A stretch of DNA of 64,000 bases, from positions 1 to 64,000 of the forward strand of contig NZ_PKUU01000021.1 in assembly GCF_002899675.1 (NCBI RefSeq). The letters are read 5' to 3'. This document shows, in pieces, positions 52,280-61,925 of the stretch. Made by a program: the position numbers and the translations under genes. The notes beneath the pieces were generated by a model. It searched no databases. It was not told where the DNA came from and saw only the letters and a list, made by a program, of their open reading frames with translations. This DNA is from Clostridium sp. chh4-2. GTDB taxonomy: Bacteria > Bacillota > Clostridia > Lachnospirales > Lachnospiraceae. Positions within the stretch are counted from its first letter, which is position 1, and the number at the start of each line of letters is the position of its first letter.

Positions 52280-55200
52280 TCACAGGATTTTCATAAGCTC
52301 TTCTTTTGTCAAACTGCTGAGAGATACCATTCCGCCGGCTATTACCTGCTCCGCCAAATACCGTTTGCTCTCCTGAAGCCTCAGGATATTCTCTTCAATG
52401 GTGTCCTTCATAATCAGTTTAAAGACAGTTACCTGTTTTTCCTGCCCGATCCGGTGCGTCCGGTCTGTGGCCTGGTTCTGAGCCGCCACGTTCCACCACG
52501 GATCATAATGGATCACCATATCGGCGGAAGTCAGATTGAGCCCGGTTCCCCCCGCCTTCAGAGAGATTAAAAATACCGGTGTTTCATCATTTTGAAATGA
52601 ATTTACCATTTTAAGTCTTTCTTCCTTGCTGGTGGAACCGGTCAAAGTAAAATAGGGAATCCCTTCTTTTACCAGTCTCTTTCCAATGATTTCCAGCATA
52701 GACGTAAATTGGGAGAATAATAGGATCTTATGTCCTCCGGCCACCCCATTGCCCAACAGATCCATACAGGTGTCCAGTTTCGCAGAACCGCCCTTATAAT
52801 TCTCAAAATGAAGCGCCGGATCGCAGCAAATCTGACGCAGACGGGTCAGCTGTGACAGAATCTGGATCTTATCGCCGCCCCAGGAGCCTTCCTGCTGCTC
52901 CAACTGCTGTTTCAGCTGATAGGCGGCCGCCGTATAAAGATCTTTCTGCTCTTTCTCAAAACCGGAATAGATCACAGTTTCCAGCTTATCCGGCAGATCC
53001 TTTAACACATCCTTCTTCAAACGTCTCAGCACAAACGGTCCGATCATCCGGTGCAGGTTTCGCAGAGCATCCTCATCCTGTTCTTTAATGACAGGAACCT
53101 CATATTCCTTTTTAAATCTGGCATAATTGAACAAAAATCCGGGCATCAGATAATCAAAAATGCTCCACAGCTCGCTCAGCCGGTTTTCAATCGGCGTGCC
53201 GGTCAGCGCAAATTTCGTTCTGGCCCGCACCGTCTTCACCGCCTTTGCGCTGAGGGTATTGGCATTTTTAATGTACTGTGCTTCATCTATGATTTGAAAA
53301 CGGAAGGACAGCTCCCGGTACAAAAGGATATCCCGTTTCAGAAGATCATAGGAAGTGATTAAAACGTCATACTGCCCGGCTTCTGCCAGTTTCTCCTCCC
53401 GTTCAGCCGCATTTCCCGTCACAGGCAGCGTCTTTAATTCAGGGGCAAACTGTTTGAACTCACACTCCCAATTGTAGACAAGGGATGCGGGGCAGACAAT
53501 CAGGGAAAGCTCATTTCTTCCTTTGTAAGATTCATCTAAAAGCATGGATATAATCTGGATCGTTTTTCCAAGGCCCATATCATCCGCCAGAATCCCTCCG
53601 AATCCATATTCATCCAGGGTTCTCAGCCAGAAAAATCCCTTTTTCTGATACCCTCTCAAAACAGACTGCAGAGGTTTAGGTACTTCAAAATCGCCGTCTT
53701 CAAAGGATTTCATCCCACGGACAACGGCTTTAAACAGGTTATCCCTGTAAAATGTGATCCCCTGGCTCTCCTTTAAAATGCTGTCCAGATAGAAGGCGCG
53801 GTAACGCGGAAGGCGCAGCTTCTTATCCAGCAGCTCCGCTTTATTGACCGGAAGCCCCTCTAACAGCTGAGCCACCGACATCAGCCCGGTATCCTCTAAC
53901 TGAAGAAATTCCCCGGTCTTTAAACGGAAATACCGCTTTTTCTGGCTGTATTCCGAAAGGATGCGGCTCAATTCCGCCCCGCTCATATCTCCTGCATCTA
54001 TGGTCAGTTCCAGCCAGTCTCCGGCCATATTGACGCCGATGGACACATTGGGCGAAGGAATCACCTTGACCGCCTTAAAGCGGTCCGACAGGTATACGCT
54101 CCCCAGGGCTTCAAATTCCGCGATTCCATGGGTCAGCAGCCGGTACATGGTGTCCTCGTCGTCCTTAATCACCAGATTGGACGTATCCTGTTCTTTGTAT
54201 TTAAAATACTTCGTGATCAGCTGGCTGATCCTGTATTCGGCTGGAACATCACGGCACACCGCCCTCGGCACTTTCTCATCGTCCACCGGATGAAAGGAAA
54301 AATCTCCGTAGCTCAGAACAGGACGGAGCGTAAGCTCCTTTCTGCCGGGGCTGTCAAATTCAAATCTGGCCTTCAGTTCTTCCGGCTGGTAAGCTTCTAA
54401 ATCCACCCCTTCACTGTCAATCACACAGTAAGGTTCCAGCTTTTTCAGAATCCTTTCGTAAAACAACGGCACATCCTTATCATTTAACTCGATTTCATGG
54501 CTTTTCACATCTTTTTGGATGATCTGAATTAAAAATTCTCCGACCGCATGGGTAAATTCCTGATCACAGCAATAAAGGGAATCCTTCTCGCCGATATACA
54601 GACGGCGTTCTCCTAAAAAGCAGAAAATCTCTTTATCCACAGAGACCTTAATTCCGTCCTTCCCCGCTTTTCTCACAAAGATCTGCAGATCCGGGTTCTG
54701 ATCCAGAACTTTCATGGTTCTTCCCGTTCCCCTCACATCTTCCACTTCCAGCCGTCTTCCCAGCAAAAGGCCGAAAAAACGGTCCCGGTTTGACCTGCTT
54801 AAATTCAGCTGGCGGATGGTTGGAATCGTTGCATACGCGCTTTTTTGAAACTGGACGTAACACTCTTTATAAGCGCCTACAAGCTCTGTCACCAACTCCA
54901 CCATCTTCCGGTCCGCCTCATCAAATACATCCGGGTTATGATGAAAGGACAAGGTTTTGCTGTATTCCACATAAGCGCCATTTGCCATGGCATCCGTAAA
55001 TGCGATCAGATCCTTTACAATGTAAAAACGTTCTCTTCCCAAGCGGAATTCCGCCTTCACATCTTTCCGGTCCAGAATGAGGCGGGGCTCAAATCCCACC
55101 TTTCTGCATTCCCCTTCGCTGATAATCTGGGTCACTTCCCGGTTGGTATATTCCCGGATCATGGTTCTGACTTCCGGAGAAGTATAGACGGTCTTTTCAC

Positions 55201-55426
55201 TTCCCTTTCCCGCCTGGCCTTCATAATACGCAAAAAGGGCCCTGCAGTGGCTGCACATGCCCTTATAAGAATTTCCATTTGCACAAGAACAAGAGTAGGC
55301 ATTGACCTGTCTACCCTTGATCTCTAATTTGGTTCTATATTTCCGGCCGTCTTCTTCCACGGTCCCGGTGATTCCCGACTCGCCCTTCCAAAAGGTACGA
55401 ACCGTCATTTCACAAACATTAATCAT
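52280..55426 (-). CDS. SNF2-family helicase with SWIM zinc finger
   Basis: 1048 residues. The SWIM motif lies near the N-terminus (CSCANG...MCSHC, about 48-65). An uncharacterised middle region spans about 100-590. The SNF2 ATPase has Walker A ADDMGLGKT, DEAQ box, LTGTPIENRL and the C-terminal motif ATDRTHRIGQ. A double-stranded DNA translocase that likely remodels protein-DNA complexes; the exact role in bacteria is unclear. It begins 5 bases after the argS stop, so it probably shares the argS transcript. Confidence 0.92.
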   Translation of the reverse strand: MINVCEMTVRTFWKGESGITGTVEEDGRKYRTKLEIKGRQVNAYSCSCANGNSYKGMCSHCRALFAYYEGQAGKGSEKTVYTSPEVRTMIREYTNREVTQIISEGECRKVGFEPRLILDRKDVKAEFRLGRERFYIVKDLIAFTDAMANGAYVEYSKTLSFHHNPDVFDEADRKMVELVTELVGAYKECYVQFQKSAYATIPTIRQLNLSRSNRDRFFGLLLGRRLEVEDVRGTGRTMKVLDQNPDLQIFVRKAGKDGIKVSVDKEIFCFLGERRLYIGEKDSLYCCDQEFTHAVGEFLIQIIQKDVKSHEIELNDKDVPLFYERILKKLEPYCVIDSEGVDLEAYQPEELKARFEFDSPGRKELTLRPVLSYGDFSFHPVDDEKVPRAVCRDVPAEYRISQLITKYFKYKEQDTSNLVIKDDEDTMYRLLTHGIAEFEALGSVYLSDRFKAVKVIPSPNVSIGVNMAGDWLELTIDAGDMSGAELSRILSEYSQKKRYFRLKTGEFLQLEDTGLMSVAQLLEGLPVNKAELLDKKLRLPRYRAFYLDSILKESQGITFYRDNLFKAVVRGMKSFEDGDFEVPKPLQSVLRGYQKKGFFWLRTLDEYGFGGILADDMGLGKTIQIISMLLDESYKGRNELSLIVCPASLVYNWECEFKQFAPELKTLPVTGNAAEREEKLAEAGQYDVLITSYDLLKRDILLYRELSFRFQIIDEAQYIKNANTLSAKAVKTVRARTKFALTGTPIENRLSELWSIFDYLMPGFLFNYARFKKEYEVPVIKEQDEDALRNLHRMIGPFVLRRLKKDVLKDLPDKLETVIYSGFEKEQKDLYTAAAYQLKQQLEQQEGSWGGDKIQILSQLTRLRQICCDPALHFENYKGGSAKLDTCMDLLGNGVAGGHKILLFSQFTSMLEIIGKRLVKEGIPYFTLTGSTSKEERLKMVNSFQNDETPVFLISLKAGGTGLNLTSADMVIHYDPWWNVAAQNQATDRTHRIGQEKQVTVFKLIMKDTIEENILRLQESKRYLAEQVIAGGMVSLSSLTKEELMKIL

Positions 55427-55431
55427 AGATT

Positions 55432-57201
55432 CTACATTCTCTCCGGCGCCTCGATGCCCAACAAATCAATACAAACATTCAAAACAGCTTTCGTCAGGCT
55501 GATCAGTTTAATCAGGCCTGCCTGCCGTTTTTTATCTTTCTCTGACACAATCTTGGTATCATGGTAAACACGGTTAAATGCATTGGATAAGTCATAGATA
55601 TACTGGCAGATCTTATGCGGCGCAGTCTCTGCAAAACTGGTTTCCACCACTTCATTGTACTTGGCTAATTCAATCATCAGCGCTTTTTCCGCTTCCGATA
55701 CAGCCGGTAAAATCTCAGGCGTGCCCTCATATTTTTCGTCTAATTCATTATATTTGGATAAAATGGAATTAATGCGGACGATGGTATATAAAATATACGG
55801 CCCCGTATTTCCCTCAAATGAGATGAAACGGTCTATATCAAAGATATAATCCTTAGCCGCCTGGTTGGATAAATCACCGTACTTGAGCGCCGACAGCCCT
55901 ACGATCTTCGCTGTTTCTCTGGCTTCCTCTTCGGAAACCGTGCGGTTTTCCATAATTCTCTTAAATACTTCTTCGTCGATATTGGCGATTAAAGTCTCCA
56001 GACGCATCACTCCGCCGTCCCTTGTTTTAAACGGCTTTCCGTCTTTTCCGTTCATGGTTCCGAACCCGAGGAAAGACATAGGAGTATCCTTGGACACGAT
56101 GCCCGCCTTCTTGGCAACGCGGAATACCTGGGTGAAATGAAGTTCCTGCCTCTTATCCGCAATATAGATATAACGGTCCGGTTTAAAGTTCTTCTCCCGT
56201 TCAATCAGGGTTCCCAAATCGGAAGTGGCATACAGTGCCGCCCCGTCGGATTTGCGCACGATACAAGGAGGAAGCTCTTTGGGATCGCTTTCTTCCGTTA
56301 TGTCCACAACCAAAGCGCCCTGGCTCTCATAAGCCAGACCTTTATCGATCAGATCCTGAATCAGATCCGGGATATACGGCTGGGCGTCGCTTTCACCCTT
56401 CCATAAATCAAAGGTAACATTTAAGTTGCCGTAGTTCTTCTTTAAATCGGCTAAAGACACCGCCATAATGTGTTTCCAGATGGCATGATAAGGCGGATAT
56501 CCGTTCTGAAGTTTGAAAGTGGCATTCTGAGCCCTCTCCTTAAACGCTTCGTCCGACTTGGATTTTAAGCTAGCCGCCGGATAGATCTCCTCCAGCTCTC
56601 CGATGGTAAACGGGTGTTCCTCAGGAAATTCCCCGGTATAGCTTTCATCAAAATAAACAAGCTCCGGCTTTCTGTCTCTCAGCTCTTCTATGATAAGCCC
56701 CATCTGAAGGCCCCAGTCGCCCAGATGAACGTCTCCGATCACATTATGGCCGATAAAACGGCCCATGCGCTTTACGCTCTCACCGATAACAGCGGAGCGG
56801 AGATGGCCTACGTGAAGCGGTTTTGCCACGTTGGCTCCGCCGTAATCCACAATAATCGTCTCAGGGGTCTGAGGGGATTCCAGACCCAGCTTGTCCGATC
56901 CCTCCATCTCATTCATATAGTCAGCCAGATATCCGGCATTCAATTTCAAATTAATAAATCCCGGCATAACCGCGGACGCCTCTTCAAACATCCCGCTTCC
57001 CGCCAGCTTCTCAACCACTTCGTTGGCAATATCAATCGGTTTCTTTTTATATACTTTGGCAGCTGCCATAGCTCCGTTACACTGGTATTCGCATAAATCA
57101 GGACGGTTTGACAACGTTACTTTTGCATAAGATTCATCATAACCGCACCCGGTAAAGGCTGGTTTCATCTCTGCCACTATCAAATCAAGAATCTTCTTCA
57201 C
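55432..57201 (-). CDS. argS: Arginyl-tRNA synthetase
   Basis: 589 residues from a GTG start with AAAGGAG 10 bases upstream; a TTG reading 21 bases longer would overlap that site. N-terminal ArgRS additional domain, class I HIGH motif as HVGHLRSA, and a C-terminal anticodon-binding DALR domain that ends APERM. A classical KMSKS is not apparent, as in many ArgRS. It charges tRNA-Arg. Confidence 0.96.
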   Translation of the reverse strand: MKKILDLIVAEMKPAFTGCGYDESYAKVTLSNRPDLCEYQCNGAMAAAKVYKKKPIDIANEVVEKLAGSGMFEEASAVMPGFINLKLNAGYLADYMNEMEGSDKLGLESPQTPETIIVDYGGANVAKPLHVGHLRSAVIGESVKRMGRFIGHNVIGDVHLGDWGLQMGLIIEELRDRKPELVYFDESYTGEFPEEHPFTIGELEEIYPAASLKSKSDEAFKERAQNATFKLQNGYPPYHAIWKHIMAVSLADLKKNYGNLNVTFDLWKGESDAQPYIPDLIQDLIDKGLAYESQGALVVDITEESDPKELPPCIVRKSDGAALYATSDLGTLIEREKNFKPDRYIYIADKRQELHFTQVFRVAKKAGIVSKDTPMSFLGFGTMNGKDGKPFKTRDGGVMRLETLIANIDEEVFKRIMENRTVSEEEARETAKIVGLSALKYGDLSNQAAKDYIFDIDRFISFEGNTGPYILYTIVRINSILSKYNELDEKYEGTPEILPAVSEAEKALMIELAKYNEVVETSFAETAPHKICQYIYDLSNAFNRVYHDTKIVSEKDKKRQAGLIKLISLTKAVLNVCIDLLGIEAPERM

Positions 57202-57290
57202 GTTTCCTGGTCTCCTTTTCAAAATTATCGGACTAAAATTATATTATAAAGGATTTTCCTCAAAAAATCAATGTTCTTGGAGGGTTTTAT

Positions 57291-57320
57291 TATATCATAG
57301 GGGCACTTTCCTATGATATA
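57291..57320. repeat. Inverted repeat before argS
   Basis: TATATCATAG and CTATGATATA are perfect 10-bp arms around a 10-base loop, between the efp terminator and the argS start. It could be a second terminator or an argS leader hairpin. Confidence 0.6.
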
Positions 57321-57358
57321 AAAAAATCCCTCACACAGGAGTATTCCCGTATGAAGGA
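57320..57358 (-). terminator. Terminator of efp
   Basis: TCCCTCACACAGG (57327-57339) pairs with CCCGTATGAAGGA (57346-57358) allowing G-U pairs, about 15 bases after the efp stop. On the minus strand a T7 run follows. Confidence 0.8.
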
Positions 57359-57372
57359 CATTTTAGCAGCAA

Positions 57373-57930
57373 TTAAACTCTGGATAAATATTCGCCTGTA
57401 CGTGTGTCGATTTTGATTCTATCGCCCTGGTCTACGAACAGTGGTACATATACGGTTGCGCCGGTTTCAACAACAGCAGGTTTTGTAGCGCCCTGTGCGG
57501 TATCGCCTTTGAAGCCCGGTTCTGTATCGGTGATCTCTAATTCTACGAATAAAGGAGCCTCTACAGAAAATACGTTTCCGTTGTATGAACAAACCTTGCA
57601 CATCTCGTTCTCTTTTACAAATTTCAGTGCGTCGCCGATTGTTTCATCATTTAATGCAACCTGCTCATAGGTGTTAACATCCATAAAATGATATAAATCA
57701 CCGTCAGCATATAAATACTGCATGTCCACTCTGTCAATTCTGGCTGCCGGGAACTTCTCTGTTGGACGGAATGTTTTCTCGACAACGCCGCCGTTCATAA
57801 CATTTTTAATTTTAGTTCTAACGAAAGCAGCACCTTTACCTGGTTTTACATGCTGAAATTCCATAATCTGAAATACGTTTCCATCAATCTCTAATGTAAT
57901 GCCGTTTTTAAAATCGCCCGCTGATATCAT
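57373..57930 (-). CDS. efp: Translation elongation factor P
   Basis: 185 residues, normal length. Three beta-barrel domains. The N-terminal loop is HVKPGKGAAFVRTK, where the lysine at the tip contacts the peptidyl-tRNA. The C-terminus ends GDRIKIDTRTGEYLSRV, the family signature. It rescues ribosomes stalled at proline runs, which fits a genome that encodes the Pro-rich protein at 13.8 kb. AAGGAGG lies 10 bases before the ATG. Confidence 0.97.
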   Translation of the reverse strand: MISAGDFKNGITLEIDGNVFQIMEFQHVKPGKGAAFVRTKIKNVMNGGVVEKTFRPTEKFPAARIDRVDMQYLYADGDLYHFMDVNTYEQVALNDETIGDALKFVKENEMCKVCSYNGNVFSVEAPLFVELEITDTEPGFKGDTAQGATKPAVVETGATVYVPLFVDQGDRIKIDTRTGEYLSRV

Positions 57931-58071
57931 AAATGATATTCCTCCTTGAATTTCTCTTAATCCATCTTATTTTATACTATAATATCCGTATTTTCAACAC
58001 CTTTTTGCAAATATCTGTCTCCAGCCCTTTATTTTACCGCCTTTCAGGGAATGTGACTGCTGAAATACAGG

Positions 58072-58503
58072 CTAGGTAAGGCTGGTCAGATAATCCATTG
58101 CAAGAGCATATCCCTTCAGTCCCAAGCCCACAACCTGCCCGGTGCAGACCGGAGCGGTGACGGAGAGATGACGGAATTCCTCCCGCTTGTGAACATTTGA
58201 AATATGTACTTCCACCTTTGGAATTTCGATGGAGGCCAAAGCGTCTCTCACCGCATAGCTGTAGTGGGTAAATGCGCCCGGATTGATGATGATCCCCTCC
58301 GTGCCGTCGTGATATGCAGCCTGAATTTTATCGATAATTGCCCCTTCATAATTGCTTTGGAACACCTCAATCTCATGTCCCTCTTCTGCCGCTTTTTCAT
58401 TCAGCATGGTCACCAGATATTCATAATCCTGTGTTCCGTAGATGCCTTTTTCCCTGATTCCAAGAAAATTAATATTCGGTCCGTTTAGCACTAGTATCTT
58501 CAT
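58072..58503 (-). CDS. aroQ: Type II 3-dehydroquinate dehydratase
   Basis: 143 residues. Begins KILVLNGPNINFLGIREKGIYG, with the catalytic tyrosine (Y23) and arginine (R17). Later FQSNYEGAIIDKIQ, NPGAFTHYSYA and the histidine of VHISNVHKREEFR follow. It dehydrates 3-dehydroquinate in the shikimate pathway. It is 12 bases after aroK in an aroE-aroK-aroQ run. Confidence 0.97.
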   Translation of the reverse strand: MKILVLNGPNINFLGIREKGIYGTQDYEYLVTMLNEKAAEEGHEIEVFQSNYEGAIIDKIQAAYHDGTEGIIINPGAFTHYSYAVRDALASIEIPKVEVHISNVHKREEFRHLSVTAPVCTGQVVGLGLKGYALAMDYLTSLT

Positions 58504-58515
58504 AATCCTGCCTCC

Positions 58516-59031
58516 CTATTCCTGACCGCCTGATCCATAAATCTCTTCAGCGATTTCTTTTAAACTTCTTTTATCCACCCGGACGATCCGGTGAGCGGCC
58601 TCTTCATATACCGGCCCTCTCAGATCCATCAGGTCTTTTACCTTTTGTTCCACATGATCTCCCTGCAGAAGAGGTCTGGTGGTATCCCCTTTCAGCCGTT
58701 CCAGAACCGTTTCCGGCTTCACCTGAAGGTATATCACTTCTCCCAGTTCCCGCAGTATAGCTCTGTTTTCCTCCCTCATGGGAAGTCCGCCTCCCACGGA
58801 GATAACCGTACTGCCGGCCCGTTCCAAAAGATCGGTGAGCACCTCTGTTTCCAGCTGCCTGAAATACGCTTCTCCCTTATCTGCAAAGATACGGGAAATG
58901 CTCATTCCCGCTTTTTCCTCAATCAAACAATCCGTATCCACCAGCATTTTCCCATACCGGGAAGAGAGTTCCTGGCCTACGCTGGTCTTTCCCGCTCCCA
59001 TAAATCCGATTAGTATGATATTATCCTTCAT
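58516..59031 (-). CDS. aroK: Shikimate kinase
   Basis: 171 residues from MKDNIILIGF, with GAGG 5 bases upstream; the longer reading runs into aroE. P-loop GFMGAGKTS, shikimate-binding DTDCLIEEKAG, GGGLPM and the lid arginines near DTTRPLL. It phosphorylates shikimate at the 3-hydroxyl. It starts one base after the aroE stop. Confidence 0.96.
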   Translation of the reverse strand: MKDNIILIGFMGAGKTSVGQELSSRYGKMLVDTDCLIEEKAGMSISRIFADKGEAYFRQLETEVLTDLLERAGSTVISVGGGLPMREENRAILRELGEVIYLQVKPETVLERLKGDTTRPLLQGDHVEQKVKDLMDLRGPVYEEAAHRIVRVDKRSLKEIAEEIYGSGGQE

Positions 59032-59032
59032 C

Positions 59033-59926
59033 TCAACCTCGATCCCGCTTAATTTCCGGCTTTTCACCCAGCCGTTCCATCATCAGCGCTTTCGCTTCAC
59101 GCGCCGTGGCTTCGTCCACCAAAGCGTCCGGATTCCACAGTTCATAAGCAATGATTCCCTGATACAGAAGCATATCCAGGCCATTGACCGCCTTTCCCCC
59201 CGCTTCTTTCACATACTTCATAAATTTCGTTTCCATGGGGGTGTAAATGATATCCAGGCCCGTATGGATCTTCTGGTAGAATTCTCTGTCCTCAATCGGC
59301 GCCGCGTCCACGTTGGGATGCATGCCCACGCTGGTGGACTGTACCGCAAGATAGGAACCCTCCGGAATCCGCCCATAATCCGTAATTGCCATGGGAATCA
59401 TCACCGTGCGGCCGCTCAAACGGTTGATATACCCGGCCAGTTCCTCCGCCCGCTCTGCGCTCCGGTTCAGCACATAAATCACATTGGCCCCTTCCTTTGC
59501 CAGAAGGTAGGCGGCCGCCTTGGCAGCGCCTCCTGCGCCGATCAGAATGCAGTCTTCGCCTTTTATGGAGATATTCGACTGCTTCATCGCCCTTAAAAGC
59601 CCTGCTGCATCCGTATTATATCCTTTATATCCGCCTTCTGTGCGGACCAGCGTATTAACCGCTCCGATGGCGGCCGCGTCTTTATCGATCTCCACCAGAT
59701 ATTTCATCACAGCCTGCTTATGGGGAACCGTAACATTCAGTCCCACCAGATTCAGGGCGTACGCTCCCTTTATGGCTGCCTCCAGTTCCTCTTCCTTCAC
59801 TTTAAACGGCAGGTATGCAAAATCTACGCCTGTCCTCTTTGCATATAAATTCTGCATTGCCGGCGACATGGAATGCTCCACCGGATTTGCGATCACTCCG
59901 CAAACATTTGTCTTTCCGTTAATCAT
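59033..59926 (-). CDS. aroE: Shikimate dehydrogenase
   Basis: 297 residues from MINGKTNVCG; a longer ORF extends into yqeG. Substrate lobe with HSMSPAMQN and NVTVPHK (catalytic lysine), then an NADP Rossmann fold, GAGGAAKAAAYLL, and a C-terminal NGLDMLLYQG. Reduces 3-dehydroshikimate. It overlaps the end of yqeG by eight bases. Confidence 0.95.
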   Translation of the reverse strand: MINGKTNVCGVIANPVEHSMSPAMQNLYAKRTGVDFAYLPFKVKEEELEAAIKGAYALNLVGLNVTVPHKQAVMKYLVEIDKDAAAIGAVNTLVRTEGGYKGYNTDAAGLLRAMKQSNISIKGEDCILIGAGGAAKAAAYLLAKEGANVIYVLNRSAERAEELAGYINRLSGRTVMIPMAITDYGRIPEGSYLAVQSTSVGMHPNVDAAPIEDREFYQKIHTGLDIIYTPMETKFMKYVKEAGGKAVNGLDMLLYQGIIAYELWNPDALVDEATAREAKALMMERLGEKPEIKRDRG

Positions 59927-60437
59927 GTTGTTCCTGTCCTTTTTGCATTTCCTTTTTATAAAAATGAAGCACAACGGCTTCTAATTTTCTCTTCATCACA
60001 ATCTGAATCTCTTCTTTCGGATGAATGGGCTTCACCAAAATGCCATAGATTCCGGCCCTGTTAGCCCCATACACATCCGTAAAAAGCTGGTCTCCCACAA
60101 ATAATGTGGTCTGCTTGTCCGTATGCATCATCTCCATGGCTTTCAGATAATTCTTTACAGACGGCTTTCCCGATTTATAGATATATTTGCTGTCCACCTG
60201 CCTGGCAAAAGACGCCACCCTGGGCTCTTTGTTATTGGAAAGCAGGCACGTATCAAGCCCGATGGCCCTGAGCTCCAAAAACAGCTCTAACGCCCGTTTG
60301 TCAGCCGGCAGCCCGTGAGGCACCAGCGTATTATCAATATCAAAAATGACTCCACGTATCCCCTTTTTATAAAATTCTTTAAATGGGATCTGATACGTGG
60401 AATCAACATATTCTTTCGGATAAAATTGTTTCAGCAT
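59919..60437 (-). CDS. yqeG: YqeG-family HAD phosphatase
   Basis: 172 residues, HAD IIIA type. Catalytic FDIDNTLVPHG supplies the aspartate pair. LLSNNKEPR is motif II, a KPSVKNYLKA lysine is motif III and VGDQLFTDVYGAN is motif IV. Relatives include mitochondrial phosphatidylglycerophosphate phosphatase. In Bacillus and Clostridia yqeG is often next to aroE, as here. Confidence 0.93.
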   Translation of the reverse strand: MLKQFYPKEYVDSTYQIPFKEFYKKGIRGVIFDIDNTLVPHGLPADKRALELFLELRAIGLDTCLLSNNKEPRVASFARQVDSKYIYKSGKPSVKNYLKAMEMMHTDKQTTLFVGDQLFTDVYGANRAGIYGILVKPIHPKEEIQIVMKRKLEAVVLHFYKKEMQKGQEQHD

Positions 60438-60445
60438 GGATATCC

Positions 60446-60898
60446 TTATTTCTTTAACAATTTTCCAATCTCTTCCATAAAGGTATTCACATCTTTAAAC
60501 TCACGGTAAACAGATGCAAACCTTACGTAAGCGACTTCGTCCAGCTGCTGAAGTTTCTTCATCACCAGCTCTCCAATGGTGGAGGTGGGCACTTCTTTTT
60601 CTTCCATGTTAAAGATCTGTGTCTCAATCTCGTCGATCATGGAATCGATCTGCTGGGTGGAAACCGGACGTTTATGGCAGGAATGAATCACTCCGGCCTC
60701 CAGTTTGGAACGGTCATACGCCTCTCTGGAATCGTCTTTTTTTATCACCATAAGCGGCATCGTCTCCAGCTTTTCATATGTGGTAAACCGTTTGCCGCAG
60801 CTCTCGCACTGACGCCGGCGCCGGATCGAGCTGTTGTCATCTGCCGGGCGGGAATCGATTACTTTCGTATCCGCTTCATTACAATATGGGCATTTCAT
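60446..60898 (-). CDS. nrdR: Transcriptional repressor NrdR
   Basis: 150 residues from MKCPYCNEAD, with GGAGGAG 6 bases upstream. Zinc ribbon CPYC...CESCGKRF, then an ATP-cone (TYEKLETMPLMVIKKD). Represses ribonucleotide reductase genes when dATP is high. It lies 8 bases before yqeG. Confidence 0.97.
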   Translation of the reverse strand: MKCPYCNEADTKVIDSRPADDNSSIRRRRQCESCGKRFTTYEKLETMPLMVIKKDDSREAYDRSKLEAGVIHSCHKRPVSTQQIDSMIDEIETQIFNMEEKEVPTSTIGELVMKKLQQLDEVAYVRFASVYREFKDVNTFMEEIGKLLKK

Positions 60899-60991
60899 GG
60901 TTTCTCCTCCTGTAACTTTAATTATGTACATTTTACCCTAGCCTCCTGTGAATCGCAAGCAATTTCTTCGTTTCTTTGGTTTAATCCGGCA

Positions 60992-61222
60992 TTAAAATTT
61001 ACATTTCTCCTCTACTTCCTTCTTTTTTACGTCCACTAAGATAATATCCTCCCCAATTTGGCAGATGTCGCAGAAGGGAATGATATATTCCTTTTCCCTG
61101 CCCAAAAACCCACAGAAGCAGCCGGGACCGGGGACGATAATGGCTAACATGCATCCTGTCTGAATATCAAAATCCACATCCCCCACAAAACCAAGACGTT
61201 TACAGTCATTGGCATTGATCAC
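60992..61222 (-). CDS. YlmC/YmxH-type PRC-barrel protein, N-terminus uncertain
   Basis: 76 residues from a GTG. The PRC-barrel-like sequence VINANDCKRLGFVGDVDFDI ... IGEDIILVDV is typical of YlmC/YmxH sporulation-related proteins of unknown function. Family members have about ten more residues before VIN. In this frame the bases upstream still encode a family-like LCDLKQKE, but no ATG, GTG or TTG is in frame. An ATG at 61249 is one frame off. So a small frameshift at the start, an unusual start codon or an early GTG start are all possible. Confidence 0.65.
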   Translation of the reverse strand: MINANDCKRLGFVGDVDFDIQTGCMLAIIVPGPGCFCGFLGREKEYIIPFCDICQIGEDIILVDVKKKEVEEKCKF

Positions 61223-61279
61223 TTCTTTTTGTTTTAAATCACAAAGACATGAGATGTGTCAGTTATTTTATGTATTCTC

Positions 61280-61519
61280 CTATTCCTCCGGTTCCAGATC
61301 ATCAAATACGGGAGAATTATAAAATTCCCGGATGCTGATCCCAAAAAACTCTGAAATCTTCCGGATCGTCACAATTCCAGGATTTTTACTCTGGCCATAC
61401 AGAATATTTTTTATCGTGGACGGTGGCATATTTGAATGGTAAACCAACATGTACTCGATTGTATTCTTCTCTCTGCACAGTTCCTTAATCCTTAATCTTG
61501 TTGCGTCGCATACCTTCAT
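61280..61519 (-). CDS. Small XRE-family helix-turn-helix protein
   Basis: 79 residues, essentially one HTH domain (TIEYMLVYHSNMPPSTIKNIL) plus GIVTIRKISEFFGISIREFY and an acidic end. AAAGGGG precedes the ATG. It overlaps the preceding small gene by 35 bases, so the two are translated together. Probably a DNA-binding regulator; target unknown. Confidence 0.8.
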   Translation of the reverse strand: MKVCDATRLRIKELCREKNTIEYMLVYHSNMPPSTIKNILYGQSKNPGIVTIRKISEFFGISIREFYNSPVFDDLEPEE

Positions 61520-61706
61520 CTTTTTTCCCCTTTTTATATTCCTCGATTTTTCTTTTCAGTGCCTGATAATCCCCCTTCCCACCTAGTTTTTTATCCGCCG
61601 CATTATCCTTTGTTTCCTTTTTTGCTTTTTCGAATTCCAAAAGCAGCTGTTCTTCACTATAACCAAATGCTTCCTGAATTCTCTTTTTAATCTCCTCATC
61701 CGTCAT
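61485..61706 (-). CDS. Small charged hypothetical protein
   Basis: 73 residues from MTDEEIKKRIQEAFGY, with GGAGG 7 bases upstream; the longer ORF has no site. Rich in Lys and Glu, predicted mostly helical (EEQLLLEFEKAKKETK). No family recognised. Overlaps the XRE gene, which suggests a two-gene unit, possibly an antitoxin-like or accessory partner, but no toxin signature was seen. Confidence 0.65.
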   Translation of the reverse strand: MTDEEIKKRIQEAFGYSEEQLLLEFEKAKKETKDNAADKKLGGKGDYQALKRKIEEYKKGKKDEGMRRNKIKD

Positions 61707-61925
61707 GGAATCGCCTCCCTCATGCATGCTGATGTAAATGATAAAACTGCGCGGCACTCTACACTGCATACTCTGCACTTTAAAATATACCACCCCTTAT
61801 TTTGGTATTTAACTGGTAAATAATGGTAATTATTTTGTGCGGATAATGCAGGTAAAATTTGCAAACGTATCCAATCCGCTATATAATATATCCGACACAA
61901 TTAACCAATCACAGGAGAATTGCAA

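Noticed and set aside
57202..57372. T-box leader before argS
   Set aside because: No T-box sequence or specifier hairpin seen; the region holds the efp terminator and a short inverted repeat.
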